DNA from: Brevibacterium ihuae
Lineage (GTDB): Bacteria > Actinomycetota > Actinomycetes > Actinomycetales > Brevibacteriaceae
Direction: 5' to 3'
Length of the DNA stretch: 64,000 bases
NCBI RefSeq assembly: GCF_900184225.1
Contig: NZ_FXWZ01000003.1
Location: 636,872 to 700,871 of the forward strand
The position numbers and the translations under genes were made by a program. Shown one piece after another: positions 55,648 through 64,000 of this stretch; position 1 is the stretch's first letter, and every line of letters begins with the position of its first letter. The notes beneath the pieces were generated by a model. It saw nothing but the letters and a program-made list of their open reading frames with translations. It did no database searches and was not told where the DNA came from.

Positions 55648-56300
55648 GCTACGACCCCAACCAGGGAGCGCAGCCGGGGCAGCACCCCGGTCAGCACCCG
55701 GGCGGCGGATATCCGGGGCAGTACGCCCCGCAGACCGGCCAGCCGGGGTACCCCGGCCAGCCCGGCGTCGCCCCGCCCGGACCCAATCCGCAGAACACCT
55801 ATGTGGCGCAGGAGCCGCCGCAGCCCGGTGAGCAGTACCCCGCCAACGCCGCCGGCCACGGCTGGGACCGCGGGTACGACCGCGCCGCCTACGCCGAGGC
55901 CCAGGCCGAGGTGCGGGCGGAGAACCAGTCGATCGGCGAGATGTTCTCCTCGCTGAGCCGCAACACCACGCAGCTCATCCAGCAGGAGATCGCCCTCGCG
56001 AAGGCGGAGGCCACGCAGTCGGCCAAGCGCGCCGGCGTCGGAGCCGGCATGCTCGCCGGAGCCGCGATCGCCGCGCTGTTCTTTCTCCTGTTCCTGTCCA
56101 ACGCGCTGTGGATGGCGCTCGGCCACCTCATCGGACTCGGCTGGTCGGCGCTCGTCGTCGGCGTCATCTGGGCGATCATCGCCACCGTGCTCGGCCTCCT
56201 CGGCAAGAGCAAGCTCCAGCAGGTCAAGGGCATCCCGAAGACCGTGGACACCGCCAAGGACATCCCGCCCACCATGAATCCCGCAAAGGAAACGCCATGA
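55644..56300 (+). CDS. Phage-holin-family (Actinobacterial Holin-X) membrane protein
   Basis: A 218-residue protein. A Gly/Pro/Gln-rich N-terminal ~85 residues precede a helix (NTTQLIQQEIALAKAEATQSAKRAG) and two membrane segments (~residues 130-155 and 163-186). This is the PF07332 Holin-X layout. These chromosomal proteins are not tied to phage lysis and have no proven role; they often sit beside DUF3618 genes, as here. Start and stop overlap the genes on both sides by 4 nt. Confidence 0.8.
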   Translation: MSYDPNQGAQPGQHPGQHPGGGYPGQYAPQTGQPGYPGQPGVAPPGPNPQNTYVAQEPPQPGEQYPANAAGHGWDRGYDRAAYAEAQAEVRAENQSIGEMFSSLSRNTTQLIQQEIALAKAEATQSAKRAGVGAGMLAGAAIAALFFLLFLSNALWMALGHLIGLGWSALVVGVIWAIIATVLGLLGKSKLQQVKGIPKTVDTAKDIPPTMNPAKETP

Positions 56301-57037
56301 CGTACCCCAATGATCACGGCTACCAGGCCGACCCCAACCGTCCCGTCGCGCACCAGGGCAACGCCGGCTTCGGCACCGCCGACTACCCGACCGACAACGC
56401 GAACAAGACCCCGGAGCAGATCCGCGCGGAGATCGAGCAGACCCGTCGCAACCTCGGCTACGACGTCGACGCGATGGCGGAGAAGGTGTCCCCCGGCAAG
56501 GCCGTGGCGCGCCAGAAGAACAAGCTCACCGACACCCTCGGTCGCTGGAAGGACTCGATCATGGGTTCGGCCGACGACGCCGGCACCCAGCTGAGCTATC
56601 AGCGTCAGCAGCTCGCCGACAGCGCCCACGGCGCCGCCGACGGTGCGCGCGACGCGGCCTACCAGGCCCGCGACGCCGCTGCCCAGGTGCCCGGCCGCAT
56701 CAAGCAGGGCACCCGCGGCAACCCGCTCGCCGCCGGAGTCATCGCGCTCGGCGCCGGCTGGCTCATCGGCTCGCTCATCCCGGCCTCGCGCCAGGAGCAG
56801 CAGCTCGCCGTGCAGGCCAAGGACGCCGCGCAGCCGCTCATGCAGGAGGCCCAGCAGGTCGCCAAGGACATGGGGCAGAACATGCAGGAGCCCGCGAAGC
56901 AGGCGGCCGAGAGCGTCAAGGCGCAGGCGCAGTCGGGCACCGAGACGGTGAAGTCGGACGCACAGTCCGAGGCCGACCACCTCAAGTCCGAGGCGCAGTC
57001 CTCGGGAGAGTCGGTCAAGCAGACCCGCGAGCAGTGA
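56297..57037 (+). CDS. DUF3618 membrane protein
   Basis: A 246-residue DUF3618 protein. The signature TPEQIRAEIEQTRRNLGYDVDAMAEKVSP is at residues ~36-64, then long helices, a membrane segment (NPLAAGVIALGAGWLIGSLI, ~144-163) and a second helical Ala/Gln/Lys repeat region. DUF3618 proteins are found with Holin-X and are thought to be envelope-stress factors; no activity is known. Starts at the ATG that overlaps the preceding stop. Confidence 0.8.
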   Translation: MTYPNDHGYQADPNRPVAHQGNAGFGTADYPTDNANKTPEQIRAEIEQTRRNLGYDVDAMAEKVSPGKAVARQKNKLTDTLGRWKDSIMGSADDAGTQLSYQRQQLADSAHGAADGARDAAYQARDAAAQVPGRIKQGTRGNPLAAGVIALGAGWLIGSLIPASRQEQQLAVQAKDAAQPLMQEAQQVAKDMGQNMQEPAKQAAESVKAQAQSGTETVKSDAQSEADHLKSEAQSSGESVKQTREQ

Positions 57038-57052
57038 TCGCCTGAGCACGCA

Positions 57053-57083
57053 GCGCCCGCCCCGGTACGTCTGGGGCGGGCGC
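57053..57083 (+). terminator. Terminator of the DUF3618 operon
   Basis: GCGCCCGCCCC (57053-57063) pairs perfectly with 57073-57083, loop 9 nt. Confidence 0.8.
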
Positions 57084-57127
57084 TCCGTCATTCACCGCGC
57101 GGGCCCTCCGCGCACGGCCCGGAGAAC

Positions 57128-57133
57128 TAGAGT
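57128..57133 (+). promoter_or_regulatory. -10 box of leaderless isomerase-family mRNA
   Basis: TAGAGT, 7 nt before the ATG at 57141. The in-frame GTG at 57132 falls inside this box, which argues against it as a start. Confidence 0.5.
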
Positions 57134-57140
57134 GAGAGAC

Positions 57141-57923
57141 ATGGACATCGACACGAACGCCCTCGAACGCGACCTCGGCTTCCGCCTCCTCGGGGAGACC
57201 TTCTACCTCCAGGCGCTCGACCAGCTGTCGGTCAACGGCCTCGACCAGCCGTCCGTCGTGCCGGACTGGACCCGCAAGCACGTCGCCCTCCACGTCACGT
57301 ACAACGCCGAGGGGTTCCTCCGCCTCCTCGAATGGGCGCGGACCGGCGAGGAGAACCCGATGTACCCGTCCCGCGCCTGGCGCGACGAGCAGATCGCCGA
57401 GGGCGTCGCCCACACCTCGGGCGCGGATGCGATCACGCTCGCCCACGAGGTCGCCGACGACCTCACCGAGGAGTTCGACGGCATGCCCGACGAGGCCTGG
57501 GCCGCCGAGGTCGTGTCCGGGCGCGGCGACCCGATCCGGGCCGCGGACATCCCGTGGCTGCGCGCCCGCGAGGTGTGGATGCACAGCCTCGACCTCGGTA
57601 TCGGGATGACGGCGCGGGACTTCCCGGCCGAGGTCGTCGACCGGCTGCTCGACGACGTCGATGCGGTCTGGGCCGGATGGGACGAGCCCGTCCACTACCG
57701 GATCCACCTCACCGACCGGCCGGATGGCCCGGACCGGGTGATCCGCCACGGTGCGGAGGGCTCCGCCCCGGAGGCCCCGGTCGAGGTCACGGGCGAAGCG
57801 GCCGAGGTGCTGTCCTATCTCACCGGTCGCGGATGGCCCGCCTCGGTGTCCGACGACTCCGACAAGGGCGGCCGCGGCGATTCCACCCCCGAGGACCTGC
57901 CTGCACCGCCCCCGTGGCTCTGA
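57141..57923 (+). CDS. Maleylpyruvate isomerase family mycothiol-dependent protein
   Basis: A 260-residue two-domain protein: N-terminal DinB-fold helical domain (RKHVALHVTYNAEGFLRLLEWARTG and AREVWMHSLDLG give His/Glu/His zinc ligands) and a C-terminal MDMPI domain (EPVHYRIHLTDRPDGPDR..PVEVTGEAAEVLSYLTGR). This is the architecture of mycothiol-dependent maleylpyruvate isomerase, which isomerises maleylpyruvate to fumarylpyruvate in gentisate breakdown. No gentisate genes lie nearby, so the substrate is uncertain. The gene converges on the hspR operon. Confidence 0.85.
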   Translation: MDIDTNALERDLGFRLLGETFYLQALDQLSVNGLDQPSVVPDWTRKHVALHVTYNAEGFLRLLEWARTGEENPMYPSRAWRDEQIAEGVAHTSGADAITLAHEVADDLTEEFDGMPDEAWAAEVVSGRGDPIRAADIPWLRAREVWMHSLDLGIGMTARDFPAEVVDRLLDDVDAVWAGWDEPVHYRIHLTDRPDGPDRVIRHGAEGSAPEAPVEVTGEAAEVLSYLTGRGWPASVSDDSDKGGRGDSTPEDLPAPPPWL

Positions 57924-57944
57924 GCCCGGGCGTGCAGGTCCGAT

Positions 57945-58418
57945 TCAGGCCCGCCGGCGGCGATAGAGCATGAGCTCGCCTGCGCGCGGCGCATCGGTCC
58001 GCGCGGACCGGCCCGGGGCGAGCGCCCCCGCGATCCGGAGGTCCGGGCGGGTGCCGTGCACGATCGACACGACATCCCCGGCGGCACCGGCGGCGAACAC
58101 CCTGCCGCCCCCGCCGGCGAGTGCGGCGTCGAGGCGTTCGGCGAGTGACCGAGCGTGCGCGCCGAGCGATTCGACCTCGCGCTGCAGCTCGAGGATCCGC
58201 TTGATCCCGGCGAGGTTGATCCCCTCGTCCTGGGACAGGCGCTGGATGAGCTGGAGGCGGTCGATGTCCGCCGCGGAGTAGCGCCGACCCCGGCCCGAGG
58301 CGCGCTCGGGCACGACGAGCCCCAGCCGGTCGTACTGCCGCAGAGTCTGCGGGTGCATCCCGGCGAGCTCGGCGGCCACCGAGATCACGTAGACCGCTGC
58401 GGTGCGTCCGATCGCCAT
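57945..58418 (-). CDS. hspR: Heat-shock repressor HspR (MerR family)
   Basis: A 157-residue MerR-type regulator. The wHTH YVISVAAELAGMHPQTLRQYDRLGLVVPERASGRGRRYS is at residues ~10-48, then a helix and an Ala/Gly-rich C-terminus. HspR with DnaK as co-repressor binds HAIR sites and shuts the operon off at normal temperature. AGGAGG lies before the ATG. It is last in dnaK-grpE-dnaJ-hspR and is therefore autoregulated through the HAIR site at 62446. Confidence 0.92.
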   Translation of the reverse strand: MAIGRTAAVYVISVAAELAGMHPQTLRQYDRLGLVVPERASGRGRRYSAADIDRLQLIQRLSQDEGINLAGIKRILELQREVESLGAHARSLAERLDAALAGGGGRVFAAGAAGDVVSIVHGTRPDLRIAGALAPGRSARTDAPRAGELMLYRRRRA

Positions 58419-58483
58419 GGTGCGCCACCTCCTCCGTTCATCGGGTCATCGTCCGCCGGGGCTCTTCTGCCTCGCGGATCGGT

Positions 58484-59509
58484 TCAGCTCGACTTCGCCT
58501 GCGAGTACAGGCCTGCGCGCGGGTCCTCGTCCGCGGTCGCCTTCTTGAATGCCTCGACGGCCTCCTTCGCCTCGGCGCTGAGCGTCCGGGGCACGGCGAC
58601 CTCGATGGTGACGAGCAGGTCGCCGGTGCGCGACTTGCCCTCGATGCCCTTGCCGCGGATCCGCAGCACCCGGCCCGACGGGGTGCCGGCCGGGACCTTC
58701 ATCCGCACCGGCATGCCCGAGAGCGTGGGGACCTCGACCTCGGCGCCGAGCGCCGCCTCGTCGAAGGTCACCGGCAGCTCCATCCGGAGGTTGTCGCCGT
58801 CGCGGCTGAAGACCGGGTGGGCGTCTACGTTGACGGTGAGGACGACGTCGCCGTGCTCTCCGCCGTTCGGGCTCGGCTTGCCCTTGCCCTTGACGCGGAT
58901 CTTCTGGCCGTCCTTGACCCCTACGGGAGTGCGGACGCTCAGCGGCTTGCCCGACGGCATCCGGAGCTTGACCGTGGCGCCCTTGGCGGCCTCGGTGAAG
59001 GACAGCCGGGTCGTCGCCTTGATGTCCCCGCCCTTCTGGGGGCCGGTCGAGAACCCGCCGCCGTAGGGCGACTGACCGCCGAATCCGCCGAACAGGTCGC
59101 CGAGGTCCGGGGGCACGTCGCCGTAGGGCGATTGGCCGCCGTCCCGCGTGGTGTACCGGGGGTACTGGCGGCCATTGCCGCCGGTGTTGAACAGACCGGA
59201 GAAGATGTCCTCGAACCCGCCGGCCTGACCCCCGCCGCCGGAGCCCGCGGAGAAGCGGGCGCCGCGGCCCATCGCGCGGACCTGGTCGTACTGCTCGCGG
59301 GTCTCCTTGTCGGAGAGCACCTGGTTGGCCTGGCTGATCTCCTTGAACCGCGCCTCGGCCGCGGCGTCGCCCGGGTTGGTGTCCGGGTGGTACTTGCGGG
59401 CCAGCTTGCGGTAGGCCTTCTTGATCTCCGCGTCCGTGGCGTCCTTGGAGACGCCGAGGGTCGCGTAGTAGTCCTTGTCGAACCATTCGTTCTGAGGTCC
59501 CGTGTTCAC
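58484..59509 (-). CDS. dnaJ: DnaJ-type co-chaperone (type II, no zinc finger)
   Basis: A 341-residue Hsp40. The J domain (residues ~12-77) keeps the HPD tripeptide in ARKYHPDTN that triggers DnaK ATP hydrolysis. A Gly/Phe-rich linker follows (~80-160), then two substrate-binding beta domains. There are no CxxCxGxG repeats, so it is a CbpA/type II form. The GTG start at 59509 has AGGAGG ahead. The gap from grpE is 202 bp and folded, unlike the tight dnaK-grpE join. Confidence 0.9.
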   Translation of the reverse strand: MNTGPQNEWFDKDYYATLGVSKDATDAEIKKAYRKLARKYHPDTNPGDAAAEARFKEISQANQVLSDKETREQYDQVRAMGRGARFSAGSGGGGQAGGFEDIFSGLFNTGGNGRQYPRYTTRDGGQSPYGDVPPDLGDLFGGFGGQSPYGGGFSTGPQKGGDIKATTRLSFTEAAKGATVKLRMPSGKPLSVRTPVGVKDGQKIRVKGKGKPSPNGGEHGDVVLTVNVDAHPVFSRDGDNLRMELPVTFDEAALGAEVEVPTLSGMPVRMKVPAGTPSGRVLRIRGKGIEGKSRTGDLLVTIEVAVPRTLSAEAKEAVEAFKKATADEDPRAGLYSQAKSS

Positions 59510-59633
59510 CTGGCACCTCCTTCCTGTGAGCTCACGCTCGCGTCGATCCGGTCATGGTGGTCTGGCATGGGTGTCGTTCTCTTCCTCACGTGCCGAGCGG
59601 CAGGCGGCGGAGCCTCCTGCCGCCGGGCCCGTG

Positions 59634-59705
59634 CCCGAGGTGCGCCGCTGGTCCGCGCGCCCCGCTCCGCTCGGGGCGGGGGCTGCGGTCGGCGGGCACC
59701 TCGGG
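59634..59705 (-). other. Structured spacer between grpE and dnaJ
   Basis: A 10-bp stem, CCCGAGGTGC (59634-59643) with 59696-59705, encloses a CGCCCCG/CGGGGCG hairpin (59658-59664 with 59672-59678). It starts 7 bp after grpE and may attenuate or stabilise the dnaJ part of the transcript. Confidence 0.5.
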
Positions 59706-59711
59706 AGCGGA

Positions 59712-60440
59712 TCATTCGGCAGGTGCCTGGACGCCCACCCGGGCGGCCCGGATCACGCGATCGCCGATCCGGTAGCCCGGCTGCATGACGAGGAACACCG
59801 TGGCGGTGTCGACCTCGTCGGAGGGCTGCTGCATGAGCGCCTCGTGGATGTTCGGGTCGAACTCCTCGCCCGGCTCGCCGAACTGGACGACGCCGATCTT
59901 CTCGAGCGACGCGACGAGCTTCGTCGCATGCGTCTCGAACGGACCGGACACGTCACCGTTCTCCTGAGCCAGCTTGAGCTCGTCGAGCACCGGGAACAGC
60001 GCTTCGACGACGGCCTGCACGCCGGTCTCCCGGGCGCGGTCCTGCTCGCGCTTGGCACGCATCCTAAAGGCGGCGTACTCGGCGTTGATCCGCTGCAGGT
60101 CCTCGAGCCGCTCGGCTGCGAGGCGCGCATCGGCGGACTGCTCGTCCTCGACCGCTCCCTCCACCGGGGCCTCGGTGTCGTCGATCCCGGAGATGTCGTC
60201 GGGGACGTCGACTCCGGGCTCCGCCGCGGCACCGGTGCCCGCCTGCGCAACGGCCTGCGGGTCGGTCTCCGGGGCGGGGGCCCCGCCGGTGGCCACGTCG
60301 GGCTCGGCGGGTGCCTCGGACTCGGGAGCGGGACCGCCGGAGGGGTTCCGGACCTCGCCGGTCTCCGGGTCGATGCGGCGCTTGTCGCTGAACGAGAAGC
60401 CCTGCTCGGCTGCGCCGTTCTCGGGATTCTCGGCAGTCAT
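59712..60440 (-). CDS. grpE: GrpE nucleotide-exchange factor
   Basis: A 242-residue co-chaperone that releases ADP from DnaK. The first ~100 residues are acidic and disordered (Pro/Ala/Glu-rich), then the long dimer helix RLEDLQRINAEYAAFRMRAKREQ and the beta domain with GEEFDPNIHEALMQQPS and the YRIGDRVIRAARVGV signature. TAATG overlap with dnaK couples the two. Confidence 0.93.
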   Translation of the reverse strand: MTAENPENGAAEQGFSFSDKRRIDPETGEVRNPSGGPAPESEAPAEPDVATGGAPAPETDPQAVAQAGTGAAAEPGVDVPDDISGIDDTEAPVEGAVEDEQSADARLAAERLEDLQRINAEYAAFRMRAKREQDRARETGVQAVVEALFPVLDELKLAQENGDVSGPFETHATKLVASLEKIGVVQFGEPGEEFDPNIHEALMQQPSDEVDTATVFLVMQPGYRIGDRVIRAARVGVQAPAE

Positions 60441-62302
60441 TACTTCTTCTCCTCGTCCTCGTCCACGACCTCGGCGTCGACGACCTCGTCATCGGAGTCC
60501 GAGGACCCGGCCGCGGCGTCGCCCTCGCCGGCGGCACCGGCGTCCTGCGCGTTCTGCGCGTAGAGCGCCTCGCCGATCTTGGTCTGGCTCTGCGAGAGCT
60601 TCTCCACGGCGGACTTCACGGCGTCGTCGTCATCGCCCTTGAGCGCTTCCTTGACGGCCTCGACGTCCGCGCTGACCTCGGTCTTGACGTCCTCGGGCAG
60701 CTTGTCGTCGTTGTCCGCGATGAGCTTCTCGGTCGAGTAGGCGAGGTTCTCCGCGAGGTTCCGGTTGTCGGCGGCCTCACGGCGCTTCTTGTCCTCGTCG
60801 GCGTGCTCCTCGGCCTCGCGCACCATGCGATCGATGTCCTCCTGCGGGATCGCGGATCCGCCGGAGATCGTCATCGACTGCTCCTGGCCGGTGCCCTTGT
60901 CCTTCGCGGACACGTGCACGATGCCGTTGGCGTCGATGTCGAAGGACACCTCGATCTGGGGCATGCCGCGCGGGGCGGGTGCGATGCCGGTGAGCTCGAA
61001 GGTCCCGAGCGCCTTGTTGTCGCGGGTGAACTGGCGCTCGCCCTGGAAGACCTGGATCGACACGCTGGGCTGGTTGTCCTCAGCGGTGGTGAAGGTCTCC
61101 GACTTCTTGGTCGGGATCGGGGTGTTGCGCTCGATGAGCTTGGTCATCACACCGCCCTTGGTCTCGAGGCCGAGGGACAGCGGGGTGACGTCGATGAGCA
61201 GCACGTCCTTGCGCTCACCCTTGAGGACGCCGGCCTGGACGGCGGCGCCGATCGCGACGACCTCGTCCGGGTTGACGCCCTTGTTGGGCTCCTTGCCGCC
61301 GGTGAGCTCCTTGACGACCTCGGACACCGCGGGCATGCGGGTCGAGCCGCCCACGAGCACCACGTGGTCGATGTCGGCGAGCTTGATGCCGGCGTCGGCG
61401 ATGACGGCCTCGAAGGGCTTCTTCGTCCGCTCGAGGAGGTCCTTGGTGAGGTCCTCGAACTTCGCGCGGGTGAGGGTCTCGTCGAGGTGGATCGGGCCGT
61501 TCTCGCTCATCGAGAGGTACTGCAGCGAGATGTTCGTGCTCGTCGCGCTCGACAGCTCCTTCTTCGCCTGCTCCGCGGCCTCCTTGAGGCGCTGCATCGC
61601 AGTGGTGTCCTTGGACAGGTCCACGCCGTAGCCGTTCTTGACCTCGGACACGAGCCAGTCGACGATCCGCTGGTCCCAGTCGTCGCCGCCGAGCTTGTTG
61701 TCGCCCGAGGTGGCGCGCACCTGGATGGTGGAGAAGTCGTCGTCGTCCTTGCCGACCTCGAGGAGCGAGACGTCGAAGGTGCCGCCGCCGAGGTCGAAGA
61801 CGAGGATGAGCTCATCCTCCTTGCCGCGCTCGAGGCCGTAGGCCAGAGCGGCGGCGGTGGGCTCGTTGATGATGCGCAGGACGTTGAGCCCGGCGATCTG
61901 TCCGGCATCCTTGGTGGCCTGACGCTGCGCGTCGTTGTAGTAGGCCGGGACGGTGATGACGGCGTCGGTGACGTCCTCCTGCAGGTACTCCTCGGCGTCG
62001 TGCTTGAGCTTCTGGAGGATGCGGGCGGAGATCTCCGGCGCGGTGAGGGTCTTGCCGCCGATCTCGGTGCTCCAGTCGGTGCCCATGTGGCGCTTGACGG
62101 AGGCGACGGTGTTCTTGACGTTGGTGACGGCCTGACGCTTGGCGATCTCGCCGACGAGCGAGTCGCCGTTCTTGTTGACCGCGACGACGGACGGCGTGGT
62201 GCGCCCGCCCTCGGCGTTCGCGATGACCTTGGGCTCTCCGCCCTCGAGGACGGCGACGACCGAGTTGGTGGTGCCGAGGTCGATGCCTACTGCACGTGCC
62301 AT
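60440..62302 (-). CDS. dnaK: Chaperone DnaK (Hsp70)
   Basis: A 620-residue Hsp70. ATPase domain motifs [32 protein letters not shown] and [12 protein letters not shown], then the substrate-binding domain ([21 protein letters not shown]) and a lid ending in an acidic tail EEKK. It folds and protects proteins in the cytosol and co-represses with HspR. The ATG has AAGGAG 8 nt upstream and a ~150-nt leader with the HAIR operator. Confidence 0.97.
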   Translation of the reverse strand: MARAVGIDLGTTNSVVAVLEGGEPKVIANAEGGRTTPSVVAVNKNGDSLVGEIAKRQAVTNVKNTVASVKRHMGTDWSTEIGGKTLTAPEISARILQKLKHDAEEYLQEDVTDAVITVPAYYNDAQRQATKDAGQIAGLNVLRIINEPTAAALAYGLERGKEDELILVFDLGGGTFDVSLLEVGKDDDDFSTIQVRATSGDNKLGGDDWDQRIVDWLVSEVKNGYGVDLSKDTTAMQRLKEAAEQAKKELSSATSTNISLQYLSMSENGPIHLDETLTRAKFEDLTKDLLERTKKPFEAVIADAGIKLADIDHVVLVGGSTRMPAVSEVVKELTGGKEPNKGVNPDEVVAIGAAVQAGVLKGERKDVLLIDVTPLSLGLETKGGVMTKLIERNTPIPTKKSETFTTAEDNQPSVSIQVFQGERQFTRDNKALGTFELTGIAPAPRGMPQIEVSFDIDANGIVHVSAKDKGTGQEQSMTISGGSAIPQEDIDRMVREAEEHADEDKKRREAADNRNLAENLAYSTEKLIADNDDKLPEDVKTEVSADVEAVKEALKGDDDDAVKSAVEKLSQSQTKIGEALYAQNAQDAGAAGEGDAAAGSSDSDDEVVDAEVVDEDEEKK

Positions 62303-62696
62303 GGGGTAACTCCTTTTCGTGGATGGACGAGTCGGCGGTTCGATGTGCCCGGGCGGGCGGCTCCGCGACGGCCGCGTCCGAATCGGACCCCGCCTGCTGC
62401 GGGGCCCGCCCCGGGAGACGGTCGCGGAGCCACTCGCCCGAACACATTGAGTGCCATCGACTCAAGCTTTGAACGATGCCGTCCGGGTGTCAAATCCGTC
62501 CGGCGAAAGTTGCGTACACCTGACTCAACTCTAGGACGGAAGGGTTTATTCCGGGGTCCGCGCAGAAGTCTCGCCCCGTCCATCGGCAGCCCGAGTGCGG
62601 GGGCGGTAGGCCCGCTCGCCTGGGCCGGCGTCCCTTCGGTCGGGCCCCTCATCCATCTGCCCCAGCGCGGAGAGGTCCTCGAGGTCGACCTCGCGG
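62303..62696. other. Leader and control region of dnaK, gap to YwaF-like gene
   Basis: A 394-bp gene-free stretch. It contains the HAIR site, a TTGACA -35-like box on the minus strand (62488-62493), a second half-site TTGAGT (complement 62523-62528) and, near the right end, the palindrome GAGGTCGACCTC (62681-62692). Confidence 0.5.
62446..62466. promoter_or_regulatory. HAIR element (HspR operator)
   Basis: ATTGAGT-GCCATCG-ACTCAAG: matches the HspR operator CTTGAGT-N7-ACTCAAG in all but the first base. It lies ~145-165 bp before the dnaK start, just downstream of the TTGACA box. Confidence 0.85.
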
Positions 62697-63521
62697 TCAA
62701 CCGTCCCGTCTGAGCGTTCGCCTGGCCGTCGACCGCTCCCGTGCGGGCAGCGTGCGGGCCGAGAGCGGCGGAGTGCCGTCCCAGCGGCGTACCAGCCGCC
62801 AGCGGTCGACCACCGGCGCGTGCATGAGGCGCTCCGGCTCCGACCAGGGCCAGGTCATGAGCATCCAGACGACCGCGACGACGGCGATCTCGACGCCGAT
62901 GTACCACGGCCATCCGCCCAGCAGGTCGAGCACGGAGAACCCCGCCGGCGGCCGGGAGAGGTACCCGTAGTTCGCCCCGGTGGCCGCGTTCACCGTCATC
63001 GCGACGACGGCCCAGCCGAGCGCCGCACCGTAGGCGACCCCGAAGCCGCGCCAGGTCGGGCGATAGCCGAGACCCCAGACGAGGACGATCGGCGCCCACA
63101 GGACGAGCGCGTGGAGGAACCAGTACACGGTGAACTCGAGCACGGGGTACTGCTCGTAGTTGAGATCCGGGGTGAGCACCGACTGGAGATTGAGCGTGAG
63201 GCCCCAGTAGTAGGTGATCGCGATCGCCCACCCGGCCCGGGTGATGAGGGCGACGGCGGTGACGATGCGGAGGACGTCGGAGTAGTGGAACGGCAGCGAC
63301 TGCTCGATGGTCCAGTGCGCGGGAATCATCCCCCACAGCAGCCAGCCGACCGCGACGACGAGGAGCACCCATCCGGCGGCGCAGGTGACCCGGCATTCGG
63401 CACGGGTGCCGCGGACCCGGCGGGCGATGAGCACGAGCAGGATCGCGCCCACGGCGATGCACGCGAGCGCCGTGGCGTGCTCGGACCCGAACAGCGTCAT
63501 CCGCGCACTCGACCCGTCCAT
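62697..63521 (-). CDS. YwaF/TIGR02206-type membrane protein
   Basis: A 274-residue membrane protein with about six to seven helices. The family marks are LPFHYSDVLRIVTAVALI, AIAITYYWGLTLNLQSVLTPDL and FTVYWFLHALVLWAPIVLVWG. YwaF-like proteins are of unknown function. It begins MDGSSARMTLFGSEH, and a Gly-rich purine stretch lies in front. The open frame extends further upstream but that segment is Arg/Gly-rich and unlikely to be coding. An Arg-rich tail follows the last helix. Confidence 0.8.
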   Translation of the reverse strand: MDGSSARMTLFGSEHATALACIAVGAILLVLIARRVRGTRAECRVTCAAGWVLLVVAVGWLLWGMIPAHWTIEQSLPFHYSDVLRIVTAVALITRAGWAIAITYYWGLTLNLQSVLTPDLNYEQYPVLEFTVYWFLHALVLWAPIVLVWGLGYRPTWRGFGVAYGAALGWAVVAMTVNAATGANYGYLSRPPAGFSVLDLLGGWPWYIGVEIAVVAVVWMLMTWPWSEPERLMHAPVVDRWRLVRRWDGTPPLSARTLPARERSTARRTLRRDG

Positions 63522-63708
63522 TCCGCCGACACCCCCTGCCCGTCCGCTCACGCGGGGTGGTGAGCACGCCGCGTGAGCGATCTGTCGCTGTTCCCCGATT
63601 CTAGGCCCGCACCGCGCCGACCGCCCCGGGTGTCCGGTGCTTGCACTCTCCGCCACCGTGCACGAGAGTCCGAGGGAGGACAGATCTCGACCGACGACGG
63701 GACCGCGC

Positions 63709-64000
63709 ATGACCGACCGAGCACCGCTCCCCCCTCCGCCGCCGCCCGGCGACCGGGGACAGGGTCCGCACTCCGTCCCGCCGCGCGCGCCCGCGCCGCA
63801 CCTCGCGGGGCCGGCGCGGCACCCCGCAGGGCCCGTGCCGCATGCCGCCGGGCCCGCGCAGGCACCTCGGCGGGGGCCCTTCATCGGTCTCGGCGTCACG
63901 CTCCTCGTCCTCGGGGTGCTCGGCATCGGCGCGTCCGTGCTGATCTTCATCCTGCCGTTCGGCCTCTTCCTCCTGGGCGGGGGCGGGAACACCGAGGCCT
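63709..64000 (+). CDS. Proline-rich membrane protein, 3' end outside window
   Basis: Starts MTDRAPLPPPPPPGDRG; the first ~58 visible residues are Pro/Ala/His/Gly-rich. A membrane segment follows (FIGLGVTLLVLGVLGIGASVLIFILPFG, ~62-90), and the reading frame leaves the window. AGGGAGGA lies some 30 nt before the ATG. Function unknown; many actinobacterial proteins have this Pro-rich tail plus membrane helix layout. Confidence 0.55.
   Translation, partial: MTDRAPLPPPPPPGDRGQGPHSVPPRAPAPHLAGPARHPAGPVPHAAGPAQAPRRGPFIGLGVTLLVLGVLGIGASVLIFILPFGLFLLGGGGNTEA

Noticed and set aside
55644-56300. Prophage remnant suggested by a holin-family gene
   Set aside because: No endolysin, capsid, integrase or other phage gene is near; Holin-X proteins beside DUF3618 are ordinary actinobacterial chromosomal genes.
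60803-62713. A 636-codon plus-strand frame opposite dnaK
   Set aside because: Leu/Val/Asp-rich antisense shadow of dnaK with no domain pattern.

Overview
The window is very GC-rich DNA from an actinomycete. Pointers are an HspR-controlled dnaK-grpE-dnaJ-hspR operon with a HAIR operator, a proteasome activator (Bpa) with a C-terminal G-x-Y-L tail, two mycothiol-dependent isomerase-type proteins, an LCP ligase, a WYL regulator, Holin-X/DUF3618 membrane proteins and a GlgE/TreYZ glucan network. Micrococcales is likely. Brevibacterium or a relative is only my guess, because there is no rRNA or other strict marker here.

Layout. 1-10 kb holds accessory metabolism and envelope genes: M20D amidohydrolase (cut by the window edge), MaoC-like hydratase, CsbD, VanZ, acyl desaturase, a C45 acyltransferase-like protein, nitronate monooxygenase, MBL hydrolase, PepSY lipoprotein, a Cys-rich copper-binding four-helix protein and an LCP protein with no normal start codon. 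10-20 kb holds a three-gene acyl operon (AMP-ligase, KAS II, acyl-CoA dehydrogenase), an OsmC-symporter pair whose symporter has lost its middle, and a WYL-regulated ABC exporter with an NmrA-type oxidoreductase. A tRNA-Ser(UGA) lies at 20.3 kb. 20.8-28.5 kb is glgX-treY-thioesterase-treZ. 28.6-33 kb holds a VOC/DinB operon, an AraC regulator and a gamma-glutamyltransferase, the last two fired from back-to-back leaderless promoters.

At 33.05-34.77 kb a DUF559 (VSR-like) nuclease gene sits between two 60-bp palindromes and two outer imperfect direct repeats. This is the best candidate for an undescribed mobile unit. 34.8-42.1 kb is glgE-maltokinase-glgB on the minus strand, without treS and with a maltokinase that has lost its catalytic-loop acids. 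42-51.4 kb holds USP, ilvA, a truncated quinone oxidoreductase fused out of frame onto bpa, two HAD phosphatases, serS and a lipid kinase. 51.6-54.5 kb has two paralogous LPRTG wall-anchored proteins, the first frameshifted. 54.7-57 kb is a three-gene membrane-stress operon. 57.9-62.3 kb is the DnaK chaperone operon. The end has a YwaF-like membrane protein and the start of a proline-rich membrane protein.

Themes. (1) Glucan and trehalose metabolism is spread over two clusters that share intermediates: GlgE/GlgB build, GlgX debranches, and TreY/TreZ release trehalose. (2) At least nine genes have a TANNNT box only 6-7 nt before the start codon and so are probably leaderless; this decides several starts. 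(3) Several genes look damaged (symporter deletion, qor-bpa fusion, LPRTG frameshift, missing LCP start). This could be real decay or assembly error, and reads would settle it.
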